A DNA stretch of 64,000 nt from Bacteroidales bacterium Phil6 (GCA_002633315.1 NWBN01000015.1:62001-126000), one strand, 5' to 3'; shown: positions 23,598-31,892, counted from the first letter of the stretch. The notes: generated by a model from the sequence alone, not told the origin. Made by a program: numbers and translations.

Positions 23598-25004
23598 ATG
23601 GGTGGTTTCTTTGGTGTGGTATCTAAGAGAGAGTGCATCACAGATCTTTTTTATGGTACAGATTATCATTCTCATCTTGGTACTAAACGAGCCGGTATGG
23701 CTACAGTTCAAAACAATATCTTCTATCGTTCAATTCATAATATCGAAGGCACTTATTTCAGAACAAAGTTTGATTCTGAATTGACTAAATTTAAGGGTAA
23801 TTTCGGAATAGGAGTTATCAGTGACACTGATTCACAACCGATTGTCGTAAATTCTCATTTGGGAAGGTTTGCTATTGTTACTGTATCTAAAATCAACAAT
23901 CTTAAAGAACTTGAGAATGAATGTCTTGATAACAAACAGCATTTTGCAGAGTTGAGTCAGGGTGATACCAATCCTACAGAATTGGTAGCATTGTTGATAA
24001 CTCAGGGCAAAGACTTTGTCGAAGGTATTCAGAATGTTTACAATAGAATAAAAGGTTCCTGCTCTATGTTGATACTTAACAACGAGGGTATTATTGCAGC
24101 TAGAGACCACTATGGCAGGACTCCTGTTGTTATCGGAAAAAGGGATGACGGCTATTGTGTGGCGTTTGAAAGTCACAGTTATCTTAATTTGGATTATGCC
24201 ACTGAACGTTTTTTGGGTCCCGGAGAGATAGTGAAAATATCGCCTCTCGGAGTGATGCAGTTGCTTCCTCCAGGCAAGAAGATGCAGATATGCTCTTTCT
24301 TGTGGATTTATTATGGATTCCCGGCAGGTAATTATGAGAATATCAATATTGAAGAAATGCGTTACAAAGGAGGATATGAGATGGGTAAGTCGGATGACGT
24401 GGAAGCCGATTATGTGGCACCTATCCCGGACTCGGGCATAGGTATGGCAATAGGATATGCTATGGGAAAAGGTATTCCTTATGAACGTCCTGTGGTGAAG
24501 TACTCTCCAACATGGTCGCGTAGTTTTATGCCGGTAAACCAGGAGATGAGAGAACATGTTGCCAAGATGAAACTCATTCCTAATAAGGCTTTGTTGGAGG
24601 GTAAGTGTGTCGTGTTTTGCGATGATTCCATAGTACGTGGCACTCAACTTCGCGATAACGTCAAGATGCTGTATGATTGCGGTGCAAAAGAGGTGCATAT
24701 CCGCATTAGTTGTCCTCCGTTGATTTATGGCTGCAATTTCTTGAATTTTTCTGCTTCCAAAACGGAAATGGAGCTTATTACACGTCGCTGCATCCAGGAA
24801 CTTGAAGGCGATTCGACCAGAAATCTTGAGGCATATTGCGATTCTTCTACAAAAGAATATGCTAAGCTCGTTGAGATGCTGCGCCAACATATTGGTGTTG
24901 ATAGTCTGAAATTTAATAAGTTGGATACAATATGCAATGCTATAGGTCTTAAAAAATGTGATGTTTGTACCCATTGTTTCGATGGTTCGAGTTTTGGATA
25001 TTGA
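23598..25004 (+). CDS. PurF-like amidophosphoribosyltransferase homologue lacking the N-terminal Cys nucleophile
   Basis: 468 residues. The Ntn glutaminase domain comes first (MGGFFGVVSKRECITDLFYG), then the PRPP-binding phosphoribosyltransferase domain with VVFCDDSIVRGTQLRDNVK and the CPPLIYGCNF segment. Cys near the end (CDVCTHC, 454-460) resemble the Fe-S ligands of the Bacillus-type enzyme. True PurF is processed to expose Cys1 of a MCGI-type start, but here residue 2 is Gly (GGFFG), so glutamine hydrolysis by the usual route is not possible. PRPP chemistry with free ammonia, or a regulatory role, remains possible. From memory, Bacteroidota often carry such a paralogue besides a canonical PurF. 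Confidence 0.85.
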   Translation: MGGFFGVVSKRECITDLFYGTDYHSHLGTKRAGMATVQNNIFYRSIHNIEGTYFRTKFDSELTKFKGNFGIGVISDTDSQPIVVNSHLGRFAIVTVSKINNLKELENECLDNKQHFAELSQGDTNPTELVALLITQGKDFVEGIQNVYNRIKGSCSMLILNNEGIIAARDHYGRTPVVIGKRDDGYCVAFESHSYLNLDYATERFLGPGEIVKISPLGVMQLLPPGKKMQICSFLWIYYGFPAGNYENINIEEMRYKGGYEMGKSDDVEADYVAPIPDSGIGMAIGYAMGKGIPYERPVVKYSPTWSRSFMPVNQEMREHVAKMKLIPNKALLEGKCVVFCDDSIVRGTQLRDNVKMLYDCGAKEVHIRISCPPLIYGCNFLNFSASKTEMELITRRCIQELEGDSTRNLEAYCDSSTKEYAKLVEMLRQHIGVDSLKFNKLDTICNAIGLKKCDVCTHCFDGSSFGY

Positions 25005-25036
25005 CAATTGAAGGATATTTTATTTTGAAATTGGTT

Positions 25037-25136
25037 ATTCCTTATATAATATGGACGTCTTAATGGGACGTCTTTTTTTCTACATTGCTCAATATTTTTT
25101 ATTATATAAAATACTTATTGTCAGTATGTTGAAAAA
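25037..25136 (+). repeat. 100-bp direct repeat, left copy (contains terminator)
   Basis: Identical to 27230-27329 except at one position (A at 25044, G at 27237); the offset is 2193 bp. It includes the PurF-like gene's terminator plus ~57 bp downstream sequence. It ends 16 bp before the stop of the AbiEii gene. Confidence 0.95.
25054..25079 (+). terminator. Terminator of the PurF-like gene
   Basis: GACGTC (25054-25059), loop TTAATGG, GACGTC (25067-25072), then seven T (25073-25079). Confidence 0.8.
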
Positions 25137-25152
25137 ATTATATGACTTATAT

Positions 25153-26169
25153 TCATTTTTTTATTCTGTCATTCAAATCTCTTAGATTATTAATCAACTC
25201 TTCAAATGAAACAGATTCTCCGTATATCATATGCAAACGCATATTTTCATAATCAGCTTTCCATTGTTCTATGATAGTCTCAGGAGGAACGATGTTTAGC
25301 GAATCAGGATAAAGCGTATCGTAGTCAAATCCGCGCAAGCCAATGAATTTGCGACGATGTTCAACCACTTGACGGTAGAGCTGTTCGTTATGAATCGCTT
25401 TTTCCACAATAGGTGTTTTTAGCATCTGACCGATGTCATAAATATGCCGTGACATTCGTTCTACTCGAATCAAATCTTTTGGTTTGGCAAATTCTTCGTG
25501 CAATAGGAATAATTTTTCAAGGAATGTGCGTTCGGGAAGAACAGCCCGAACATTGAACTTCGGTTCTGCAAAGGGTGCTTTAGGATAAACTTGGTCGATC
25601 ATAGATTCAAGAGGGACTTCATTCACAGGCTCATTCATTGACCTGCCACTCACTTCCACTTTGACTTTGGATAGAACATATAAACCGTTTCCTCCATCAA
25701 TAGAGAAAGTCAAGACAGAATCATAATTGATATTTATGGTTTCTGGGTCAGTGGTAGTGATATGAGTAATATCCACATTTACTTGAAACTTGTTTTTTGC
25801 GATACCATTTTTGTGCAACTGTTCGGCAATGTCATGTTGCATGGTCTCTCTTACGAAAGAACATGTAGCCCGGCGCAATTTATCGCTGATTTGTGTTTTA
25901 GATAAAGTACCGCTGAACCCCAGATATTCCCTATCAATGGTGATGTCTATATCTTCAGAAAAGCGATCAACCAAATGCCAACACTTGCTCAACGATGTGC
26001 CTCCCTTGAAAGACAAATGTTGAGCGTATGGCAGACTGTACATGGCTCGAAGGACTGCTGTTACCCACCAATCCTTTTCTATTACTTCTCGCTGTCGTAT
26101 GTTCAGCTCAGTAGAAACACGATCAAGCACATCTGTGCGGTCCTCTTTTGACAAATCAATAAATTTCAT
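25153..26169 (-). CDS. abiEii: AbiEii/AbiGii-family nucleotidyltransferase toxin
   Basis: 338 residues from the ATG at 26169, which overlaps the AbiEi stop as ATGA (26166-26169); an in-frame ATG at 26193 would add eight residues. The DNA polymerase-beta-like nucleotidyltransferase core is clear: FKGGTSLSK (54-62) and RFSEDIDI (69-76) with the catalytic Asp pair, a later basic motif ERTFLEKLFLLHEE, and RHIYDI. Established knowledge: AbiE systems are type IV toxin-antitoxin pairs that give phage abortive infection, with the toxin transferring nucleotides, in characterised relatives to tRNA. The cognate antitoxin lies directly upstream, and the whole cassette sits between two 100-bp direct repeats. 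Confidence 0.92.
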   Translation of the reverse strand: MKFIDLSKEDRTDVLDRVSTELNIRQREVIEKDWWVTAVLRAMYSLPYAQHLSFKGGTSLSKCWHLVDRFSEDIDITIDREYLGFSGTLSKTQISDKLRRATCSFVRETMQHDIAEQLHKNGIAKNKFQVNVDITHITTTDPETININYDSVLTFSIDGGNGLYVLSKVKVEVSGRSMNEPVNEVPLESMIDQVYPKAPFAEPKFNVRAVLPERTFLEKLFLLHEEFAKPKDLIRVERMSRHIYDIGQMLKTPIVEKAIHNEQLYRQVVEHRRKFIGLRGFDYDTLYPDSLNIVPPETIIEQWKADYENMRLHMIYGESVSFEELINNLRDLNDRIKK

Positions 26170-26771
26170 CGTTGCAATATCATTTTTATCCATGTAGGTG
26201 CAAGCACTATATCGTGATTAAAGTCTTGCTCCGAAACGTGTTCTGTTATCATATTCTTTATTTTCGCTATTTGCTCTTCTGTTATCAATTTTTCACCAAT
26301 CTCTCGCATGGCAAGTACTGCAAGCTGCATCAGTTTGGATTGATAAACGAAATTGCTTAAATCATTGCTATGACGAAATGTGATGCTTTTCCTTTCACCA
26401 AATTTAACCTGTCGCGCAGAACCGTCCGTTATGTAGATGATATTTGCCGGAACTTGCGTGGACAATCCTAGTTTATTAAGAGCGTAAGCTCCAGTCGGTA
26501 TAATACGGGCGTTATCTCTCTTAGCTATTTTTTTAGCAATGGCATCCAATGAAGGCTCACGTAGTGTTCCATCCCATTTGTCGTACATTGGCACAAAATA
26601 AATACCTTTGGCAAAACGGTACAACTTTCCATTACGGCACAAACGAGTTAACCCTGAACGAACTGCATCGGGAGTACCATACGCAACGAAATCATCAGGA
26701 ATGAAAATTGTTCCGATTCTTGCTTGTTCCACTATATCATACATAGCCTTGTAAGAACTGTTTGCACCCAT
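26166..26771 (-). CDS. abiEi: AbiEi-type antitoxin/autorepressor
   Basis: 201 residues from the ATG at 26771 (MGANSSYKAMYDIVEQARIG). An upstream GTG at 26789 is rejected because it overlaps the -7 box. The N-terminal ~75 residues form a winged helix (FIPDDFVAYGTPDAVRSGLT, then RLCRNGKLYRFAKGIYFVPM), like the antitoxin DNA-binding domain of DUF6088/AbiEi proteins. The C-terminal part (NARIIPTGAYALNKLGLSTQ, then KFGERKSITFRH) fits the AbiEi antitoxin domain. In known AbiE systems this protein neutralises the toxin and represses its own promoter through inverted repeats. A fitting palindrome covers the promoter here. Confidence 0.88.
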   Translation of the reverse strand: MGANSSYKAMYDIVEQARIGTIFIPDDFVAYGTPDAVRSGLTRLCRNGKLYRFAKGIYFVPMYDKWDGTLREPSLDAIAKKIAKRDNARIIPTGAYALNKLGLSTQVPANIIYITDGSARQVKFGERKSITFRHSNDLSNFVYQSKLMQLAVLAMREIGEKLITEEQIAKIKNMITEHVSEQDFNHDIVLAPTWIKMILQR

Positions 26772-26785
26772 AGTCTTGAATTTTG

Positions 26786-26810
26786 CCACAAAATTACATA
26801 ATTTTTGTGG
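26786..26810 (-). promoter_or_regulatory. abiE promoter and palindromic operator
   Basis: The minus-strand -7 box is TAATTTTG (plus-strand 26789-26796). It lies inside an inverted repeat with perfect 8-bp arms CCACAAAA (26786-26793) and TTTTGTGG (26803-26810). Position and symmetry suit AbiEi autorepression. Confidence 0.6.
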
Positions 26811-27229
26811 TATTACATCATTCTTTTGATAGTTTTTTTATAAATTTTTGATTTTGTTTGCATATCAGGGTGGATGAAATATAAGCTACTGCAAATGCGT
26901 TGTTTTTGTATCAAAAAAGTTTTTGAAAATACACTACATATATGCGATTGTTGGCTTATTGATGAGAATCTTGCAAGATTATTCAGAAAACTCATGCTAA
27001 ATTTCTGAAAAATACACTACCTTTGTAATGGTTTAACAATAAGCTGAAACAGAAGTGGAATATCAGAAACAAATTGCACTGAAAAAACACCTATTATATG
27101 CTACTACGAGCGAGTTAAGAAACAATAGTATTATTAAATATTTTCCCTTTAGTTAGAAAGTACTCTTAAAGATTACGGCAATATTTCTAATTTATTACTT
27201 ACAAACTATTGAATAATAACTGGTTGTAA
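26811..27229. other. Non-coding left-over of the AbiE insertion, with an orphan promoter
   Basis: No convincing gene. GAAAATACACTAC (26925-26937) recurs as GAAAAATACACTAC at 27007-27020. The second copy runs into TACCTTTG (27018-27025), a good plus-strand -7 box with no evident gene behind it. Only a 33-codon GTG frame (27055-27156) follows. The stretch ends where the second 100-bp repeat begins, so it is part of the inserted segment. Confidence 0.5.
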
Positions 27230-27329
27230 ATTCCTTGTATAATATGGACGTCTTAATGGGACGTCTTTTTTTCTACATTGCTCAATATTTTTTATTATAT
27301 AAAATACTTATTGTCAGTATGTTGAAAAA
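27230..27329 (+). repeat. 100-bp direct repeat, right copy
   Basis: One mismatch against 25037-25136. It duplicates the terminator hairpin (27247-27272) although no plus-strand gene ends here. Confidence 0.95.
27247..27272 (+). terminator. Duplicated terminator hairpin
   Basis: An exact copy of the hairpin and T-run at 25054-25079, within the right direct repeat. It would insulate the downstream gene from the inserted segment. Confidence 0.75.
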
Positions 27330-27377
27330 TTTTTTAAAAAAATTATAAAATAATGTAGTTTATAAAATAAACTTGTT

Positions 27378-27385
27378 TATATTTG
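27378..27385 (+). promoter_or_regulatory. -7 box of the membrane protein/winged-helix pair
   Basis: TATATTTG at 27378-27385, giving a leader of about 65 nt before the ATG at 27457. Confidence 0.5.
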
Positions 27386-27456
27386 CAGCGTCAATGTTAT
27401 TATCGCGATACATGGCATTAAATGTAAATTAATGTAGAATTTTAAAAATTAAAGTC

Positions 27457-28020
27457 ATGGAAATGAATGAATTAACACCTGAAAAAAGTATTTGTTTGAT
27501 ATCTGAGATTATCAATCAAAGCAGAAAAGATTTTAAAATCAAGGCGGAAGTTCCCTTTTTATTATGGGGAGCCATAGTTATTGTGGTATCTGCGGTTATA
27601 TGGATTCTTGTTAATAAAACCGGTGACTATAGATGGAATTTTCTTTGGTTTGCCATTCCTGTTGTAGCTTATCCACTTAATGCATTGGTTTTAAGAAATA
27701 ATGAACCTAAGGCAAAGTATTTTCTCAATGAATTGATAGGTTTGACTTGGATAATGTTCGGTATCATTTCATGTATATTGTCGTTGGTGCGTTTTTTTGT
27801 CACATTTGACGTGGTATCGTTGATATTGGTATTATTGGGATTTACAACAATTGTCAATGGTCTGATTATAAAGCACTATTATATCTCTGCATGTGGTATT
27901 ATTGTTGCAATTTCAGGACCTGTTTTGTGTGCATTGTCAATAAATCCTTGTTTAATGATGATTTTTGGCTCGTTTTTTGCACTTCTTTTTCCGGGCATCA
28001 TTCTTAAATGGAGTAAATGA
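27457..28020 (+). CDS. Multi-pass membrane protein paired with a winged-helix regulator
   Basis: 187 residues. After a ~30-residue cytoplasmic start (MEMNELTPEKSICLISEIIN) come about five hydrophobic helices (~33-52, 60-80, 92-113, 115-135, 140-180). No transport motif or enzyme signature is visible. The stop (TGA at 28018-28020) overlaps an upstream ATG of the following winged-helix gene, so the two are translationally coupled. Such regulator/membrane-protein pairs are common in Bacteroidota but their function is not known to me. Confidence 0.75.
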   Translation: MEMNELTPEKSICLISEIINQSRKDFKIKAEVPFLLWGAIVIVVSAVIWILVNKTGDYRWNFLWFAIPVVAYPLNALVLRNNEPKAKYFLNELIGLTWIMFGIISCILSLVRFFVTFDVVSLILVLLGFTTIVNGLIIKHYYISACGIIVAISGPVLCALSINPCLMMIFGSFFALLFPGIILKWSK

Positions 28021-28022
28021 TT

Positions 28023-28310
28023 ATGGAATTCAAGAAATTAGACCCAATACTTCATTCAGAGTTACGGTTGTCAATAATGTCGTTACTTTATTATCTTGAA
28101 GAAGCGGATTTTACATATATTAAAGAAAAGACAGAGGCGACATCCGGTAATTTGAGTGTACAGCTCGACAAATTGTCGAATGTAGGGTATATCAGTGTGG
28201 AAAAGACTTTTGCCGGGAAGAAACCTCGTACCGTATATCGCATCACTCCTGAAGGAAAAAAGGCTTTTGAAGATTATGTCGATGCCTTAAAATCTTATAT
28301 TGGGAAGTAA
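28023..28310 (+). CDS. Winged-helix DNA-binding protein (MarR/PadR-like, transcriptional regulator)
   Basis: About 95 residues from the ATG at 28023 (MEFKKLDPILHSELRLSIMS); an ATG at 28017 overlaps the preceding stop. The wHTH is complete: an N-terminal helix, the recognition region EATSGNLSVQLDKLSNVGYI, and the wing AGKKPRTVYRITPEGKKAF. It is a single-domain regulator of the HTH_27 type. It likely controls its own operon with the membrane protein upstream. Confidence 0.88.
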   Translation: MEFKKLDPILHSELRLSIMSLLYYLEEADFTYIKEKTEATSGNLSVQLDKLSNVGYISVEKTFAGKKPRTVYRITPEGKKAFEDYVDALKSYIGK

Positions 28311-28333
28311 ATATTATAGTAATCAAATGGTTG

Positions 28334-28367
28334 TATCGGGTGTGGCAAATTGTTGTTACACCCGATA
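28334..28367. terminator. Hairpin between convergent genes
   Basis: TATCGGGTGT (28334-28343) and ACACCCGATA (28358-28367) form perfect 10-bp arms with a 14-nt loop. No T-run follows, so it may be rho-dependent or structural. Confidence 0.5.
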
Positions 28368-28455
28368 AATCCTGTCAATGTACATGTAGTGTTGAAATAA
28401 TTATAATGGAATAAATGAATATGGCAGATGGCAGTAAAAGAAGGCAATATTCAAG

Positions 28456-29235
28456 TTATAAAAACTTGACAAACACATCGCTGTCAATATTCAGTCCGAG
28501 TAATTCTGAAGCATTACCTCTGTTTATTGCGATTTCCAAAAAACCATGAGACCCGAACAGAGCCATGATATTCACATCTTTGGCATCTCTGTAGCAGTTG
28601 AGAATATCTTTGATTACATAATTTATGTTTGTAAAAGTTATATTGAAGTCACGTTTGTTCCTAACTTTATCAAACAGTTCTTTTGAGATATTGGTGATGA
28701 GGTTTTGGTAGTTGTCAATATAAATAACATAACCATGAATAAAGTTGGCATTGTATGTTGGTTGTAACGGAAAAATGATTTTCAACGAGTTATGGGGATT
28801 CCCTATTTCCGACAATTGGCAGCCTGAAGCGAGCATGCTGGCGACTTTGGCGAAACGATCGCGACTGCTGAAGGTGAAATAACCTGTATCCTGAGGTATT
28901 TCAATGGTAACTGCCTCATAAGGAGTATCTCCGATAATGATAGAAAAAATGCCGTTGTCGCAACCGATAAAATAATGTCCATCTGCCTTTACAACTATAT
29001 GTGAAAATTCATCACTTTCTTCGGTATCTATGCCAAGAATGTGTATGGTACCTTCGGGAAAGTTTTTATAACAATTTTTAACAATAAAACCGGCATTCCT
29101 CAGATCGAATGGTGTAATGTTATGAGTTATGTCAACAATGACGGCTTGCGGGCAATAGGAGTAAATAACCCCTTTTACTGCACCAACATAATAGTCTGAT
29201 AATCCCCAGTCGCTTGTTAATGTGATGATTGCCAT
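28456..29235 (-). CDS. SAM hydroxide adenosyltransferase (SAM hydrolase, DUF62 family)
   Basis: 259 residues, starting MAIITLTSDWGLSDYYVGAV, the Asp-containing SAM/adenosine site of the fluorinase/chlorinase superfamily. VIVDITHNITPFDLRNAGFI, HYFIGCDNGIFS and ALFGSHGFLEIAINRGNASE follow, the last being the C-terminal nucleoside-binding stretch. The non-halogenating members hydrolyse S-adenosylmethionine to adenosine and methionine. It is divergently transcribed from phoH and stands alone. The physiological reason for SAM hydrolysis in these bacteria is poorly understood. Confidence 0.92.
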   Translation of the reverse strand: MAIITLTSDWGLSDYYVGAVKGVIYSYCPQAVIVDITHNITPFDLRNAGFIVKNCYKNFPEGTIHILGIDTEESDEFSHIVVKADGHYFIGCDNGIFSIIIGDTPYEAVTIEIPQDTGYFTFSSRDRFAKVASMLASGCQLSEIGNPHNSLKIIFPLQPTYNANFIHGYVIYIDNYQNLITNISKELFDKVRNKRDFNITFTNINYVIKDILNCYRDAKDVNIMALFGSHGFLEIAINRGNASELLGLNIDSDVFVKFL

Positions 29236-29365
29236 GAAAAACCTTTATGTTATTTTTTGTTGTACAATAGATATGCAAAAATACGTTTTTATATAAAATA
29301 TAAGAATTAAAAAAAAATTTTTGTAAACATTTTTTCAAAGGTTTTATAATGTGGTTTTTCATTAG

Positions 29366-29373
29366 TATCTTTG
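29366..29373 (+). promoter_or_regulatory. -7 box of phoH operon
   Basis: TATCTTTG at 29366-29373. It overlaps an upstream in-frame TTG (29371), so translation must start at the ATG at 29398. Confidence 0.6.
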
Positions 29374-29397
29374 TGCCGCATTTGTAAAATAAAAACA

Positions 29398-30387
29398 ATG
29401 GCAGAACAGATAATTCAAATTGAAAATGTTAATCCCGGCGAGCTTTATGGACCTAATGACCAAAATCTCAACATGGTGAGGTCTTTATTTCCGAAATTGA
29501 AAATCATAGTTCGCGGTGATTTTGTGAAAGTCATTGGTGAGGATGAAGAGGTTGAATATTTCTTGTCGCGTTTTGTCATGTTGGTTAATCATTTGGAACG
29601 TTATGGCAGTGTAAATGCTCAAGTCATTGAAGATATTATGTTATCTGTCAATTCTGATGCTGTTAAGAGTATGGATAATGACGATGTCCTGGTGTTTGGA
29701 CGTAATGGTTTACAAATAAAAGCATTGACAGTAAATCAAAAACGTATGGTGAAAGCATGTGCCAGTAAGGACATGGTTTTTGCTATAGGTCCTGCGGGTA
29801 CAGGAAAGACCTATACTGCTGTGGCTTTAGCGGTGAGAGCTTTGAAAAACAGAGAGGTTCGACGCATTATCTTGACGCGTCCGGCAGTGGAAGCCGGTGA
29901 GAATCTCGGTTTTTTGCCGGGAGACCTTAAAGAAAAACTCGACCCTTATCTGCAACCTCTTTATGATGCCTTGCGCGATATGCTGCCTCAACAGAAATTG
30001 CAGAATTACATTGAGGACGGTACTATTGAGATAGCACCTCTCGCCTTTATGAGAGGTCGTACTCTCGACCATGCTTTCGTGATACTCGATGAGGCTCAAA
30101 ATGCTACACGTTCCCAACTGAAAATGTTTCTTACAAGGATGGGACGTTCAGCCAAATTTGTCATAACCGGTGATATTACTCAAATAGATTTGCCAAAAAA
30201 TCAACCTTCAGGACTGCCTGTTGCAATAAATATCCTTGCTGAGGTCAAGGGCATAGAATTTATCTTTCTTGACGAAAAAGATGTGGTCCGACATAAACTT
30301 GTCACTGATATCGTCAATGCTTATAAACGCTATTATCAGCAACAGGATAATGAGATGGAACAAAATTCTGATGAAATGAATTATTAG
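29398..30387 (+). CDS. phoH: PhoH-family ATPase
   Basis: 330 residues from the ATG at 29398. An N-terminal KH-like/PhoH_N segment is followed by the P-loop domain: Walker A FAIGPAGTGKTYTAVAL, the PAVEAGENLGFLPGDLKEKL signature, and Walker B with HAFVILDEAQNATRSQLKMF. PhoH proteins are predicted RNA-associated ATPases, often linked to ybeY and RNA maturation. The next gene begins 16 bp downstream and purC follows, giving a three-gene operon ended by a hairpin at 31840. Confidence 0.93.
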   Translation: MAEQIIQIENVNPGELYGPNDQNLNMVRSLFPKLKIIVRGDFVKVIGEDEEVEYFLSRFVMLVNHLERYGSVNAQVIEDIMLSVNSDAVKSMDNDDVLVFGRNGLQIKALTVNQKRMVKACASKDMVFAIGPAGTGKTYTAVALAVRALKNREVRRIILTRPAVEAGENLGFLPGDLKEKLDPYLQPLYDALRDMLPQQKLQNYIEDGTIEIAPLAFMRGRTLDHAFVILDEAQNATRSQLKMFLTRMGRSAKFVITGDITQIDLPKNQPSGLPVAINILAEVKGIEFIFLDEKDVVRHKLVTDIVNAYKRYYQQQDNEMEQNSDEMNY

Positions 30388-30402
30388 CTAACATATAGTA
30401 TT

Positions 30403-30828
30403 ATGCATATTCATGAATTGCAAAGTCATTTTATCCCTCATATACTAAAACTTGTAGAGGACCAATTTGTCGATGCCAATGCTTTGACTGATATTGACTT
30501 CTGGAAACGTTTTATGAAAAACAACAATATGGAGGTTGATTTCTCATGGGATGACATATCTGTAGATTGTCAACCTCTTGACGAAATGATAACACTGATA
30601 TTTTATTCATTTCCCATGCCTTATGTCGTCTCGGAAGCAAGATACGGGTTGATATTCATCAATCTTTATAATCCTAAATTTCATTATTATCTTCTTGAGA
30701 TGGCTTCGGAAGATAAATGGATTCTCAGCGAACTTGCTACAGACGAGTCTCGTAAAGAACATGGTTATTTTGAAGGAGAGCCTACGGCTGCTGAGTTTGT
30801 CAATAAGATCTTTGAATTGGAGAAGTAA
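30403..30828 (+). CDS. Conserved-looking protein of unknown function between phoH and purC
   Basis: 141 residues, acidic, no signal peptide, no TM. Aromatic and acidic motifs are visible (DIDFWKRFMKNNNMEVDFSW, FYSFPMPYVVSEARYGLIFI, EHGYFEGEPTAAEFV). The pattern of short beta strands and a C-terminal helix suggests a small alpha/beta fold, but I do not recognise the family. Spacing of 15 bp to phoH and 25 bp to purC places it in the operon, so a link to RNA processing or purine supply is only positional. Confidence 0.75.
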   Translation: MHIHELQSHFIPHILKLVEDQFVDANALTDIDFWKRFMKNNNMEVDFSWDDISVDCQPLDEMITLIFYSFPMPYVVSEARYGLIFINLYNPKFHYYLLEMASEDKWILSELATDESRKEHGYFEGEPTAAEFVNKIFELEK

Positions 30829-30853
30829 AAACTGAATTATAAATATATTGAAT

Positions 30854-31804
30854 ATGAATGTATTAACAAGAACTGATTTTAATTTTGCCGGACAGACCAA
30901 GGTCTATCATGGCAAAGTCCGTGATGTCTATTTTATAGATGACAAATATCTCGTCATGGTAGCCACTGACCGTATCTCGGCTTTTGACGTTATTCTTCCG
31001 GAAGGTATTCCTTACAAAGGACAGGTGTTGAATCAAATTGCGTCGGCTTTTCTCGATGAGACAGCAGATATTGTTCCGAATTGGAAAATTGCGACTCCCG
31101 ACCCAATGGTGACTGTAGGTCATTTATGCAAACCCTTTCCTGTAGAGATGATTATTCGCGGTTATCTTACCGGAAGTTCATGGCGTACTTATAAAAGCGG
31201 ACAGCATACTATATGTGGCGTGCAAATTCCTGATGGAATGAAGGAACACCAACGATTCGACGAGCCTGTTATTACTCCAACGACAAAAGCAGAAGAGGGA
31301 CATGATGAAGATATTTCCCGCGATGAGATAATACGACAAGGACTCATAAGTGAGTCTGATTATATTCAGATAGAAGATATTACAAGAAAACTGTTTCGAC
31401 GTGGCACAGAGATAGCTGCAAAACATGGTCTTATTCTTGTTGATACCAAATATGAGTTCGGCAAGATAGGCGACACTATATATCTTATGGATGAAATTCA
31501 CACACCGGATTCTTCGCGCTATTTTATAGCAGACAGATATGAAGAATGTTTTGCAAAAGGTCTGCCGCAAAAACAGTTGTCGAAGGAATTTGTACGAGAA
31601 TGGCTTATGGAGAACGGTTTTCAAGGTAAAGAAGGTCAAAAGATTCCTGAAATGACTCCTGCTATAGTCAAAAATATTTCAGACCGTTATATTGAATTGT
31701 TTGAAAAAGTTACCGGAGAGAAGTTTGTGAAAGCTGATGATTCAGATGACATTATTAAAAGGATAGAAAACAATATCAATAACTTCCTTAAGCAATACCG
31801 CTGA
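30854..31804 (+). CDS. purC: Phosphoribosylaminoimidazole-succinocarboxamide synthase
   Basis: 316 residues from the ATG at 30854. It joins CAIR and aspartate using ATP in de novo purine synthesis. Landmarks include the nucleotide site [43 protein letters not shown], and [20 protein letters not shown] followed by HTPDSSRYF. The size fits the long Bacteroidota/eukaryote-like form (~310 residues) rather than the 240-residue enterobacterial one. It is last gene of the phoH operon, followed by a strong hairpin. Confidence 0.97.
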   Translation: MNVLTRTDFNFAGQTKVYHGKVRDVYFIDDKYLVMVATDRISAFDVILPEGIPYKGQVLNQIASAFLDETADIVPNWKIATPDPMVTVGHLCKPFPVEMIIRGYLTGSSWRTYKSGQHTICGVQIPDGMKEHQRFDEPVITPTTKAEEGHDEDISRDEIIRQGLISESDYIQIEDITRKLFRRGTEIAAKHGLILVDTKYEFGKIGDTIYLMDEIHTPDSSRYFIADRYEECFAKGLPQKQLSKEFVREWLMENGFQGKEGQKIPEMTPAIVKNISDRYIELFEKVTGEKFVKADDSDDIIKRIENNINNFLKQYR

Positions 31805-31839
31805 TATTTGCTGAAATATATACGGTAAATGCAATATTT

Positions 31840-31892
31840 AAACGGCATACGTTGTGATATTATTGATAATCACGACAGTATGCCGTTTTTTG
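31840..31892 (+). terminator. Terminator after purC
   Basis: AAACGGCATAC (31840-31850) pairs with GTATGCCGTTT (31878-31888) and further T follow. The loop contains a second imperfect GTGAT/ATCAC stem. Confidence 0.85.

Noticed and set aside
23832-25007. Long open frame antisense to the PurF-like gene (391 codons)
   Set aside because: It mirrors the codon structure of a clear coding gene on the other strand, has no family features and no promoter of its own.
26813-26995. 60-codon minus-strand frame upstream of abiEi
   Set aside because: No motif or plausible start context, and it covers an A/T-rich region with repeated boxes.
27055-27156. 33-codon GTG frame in the AbiE segment
   Set aside because: Short, non-ATG start, no recognisable motif; kept only as context for the orphan promoter.
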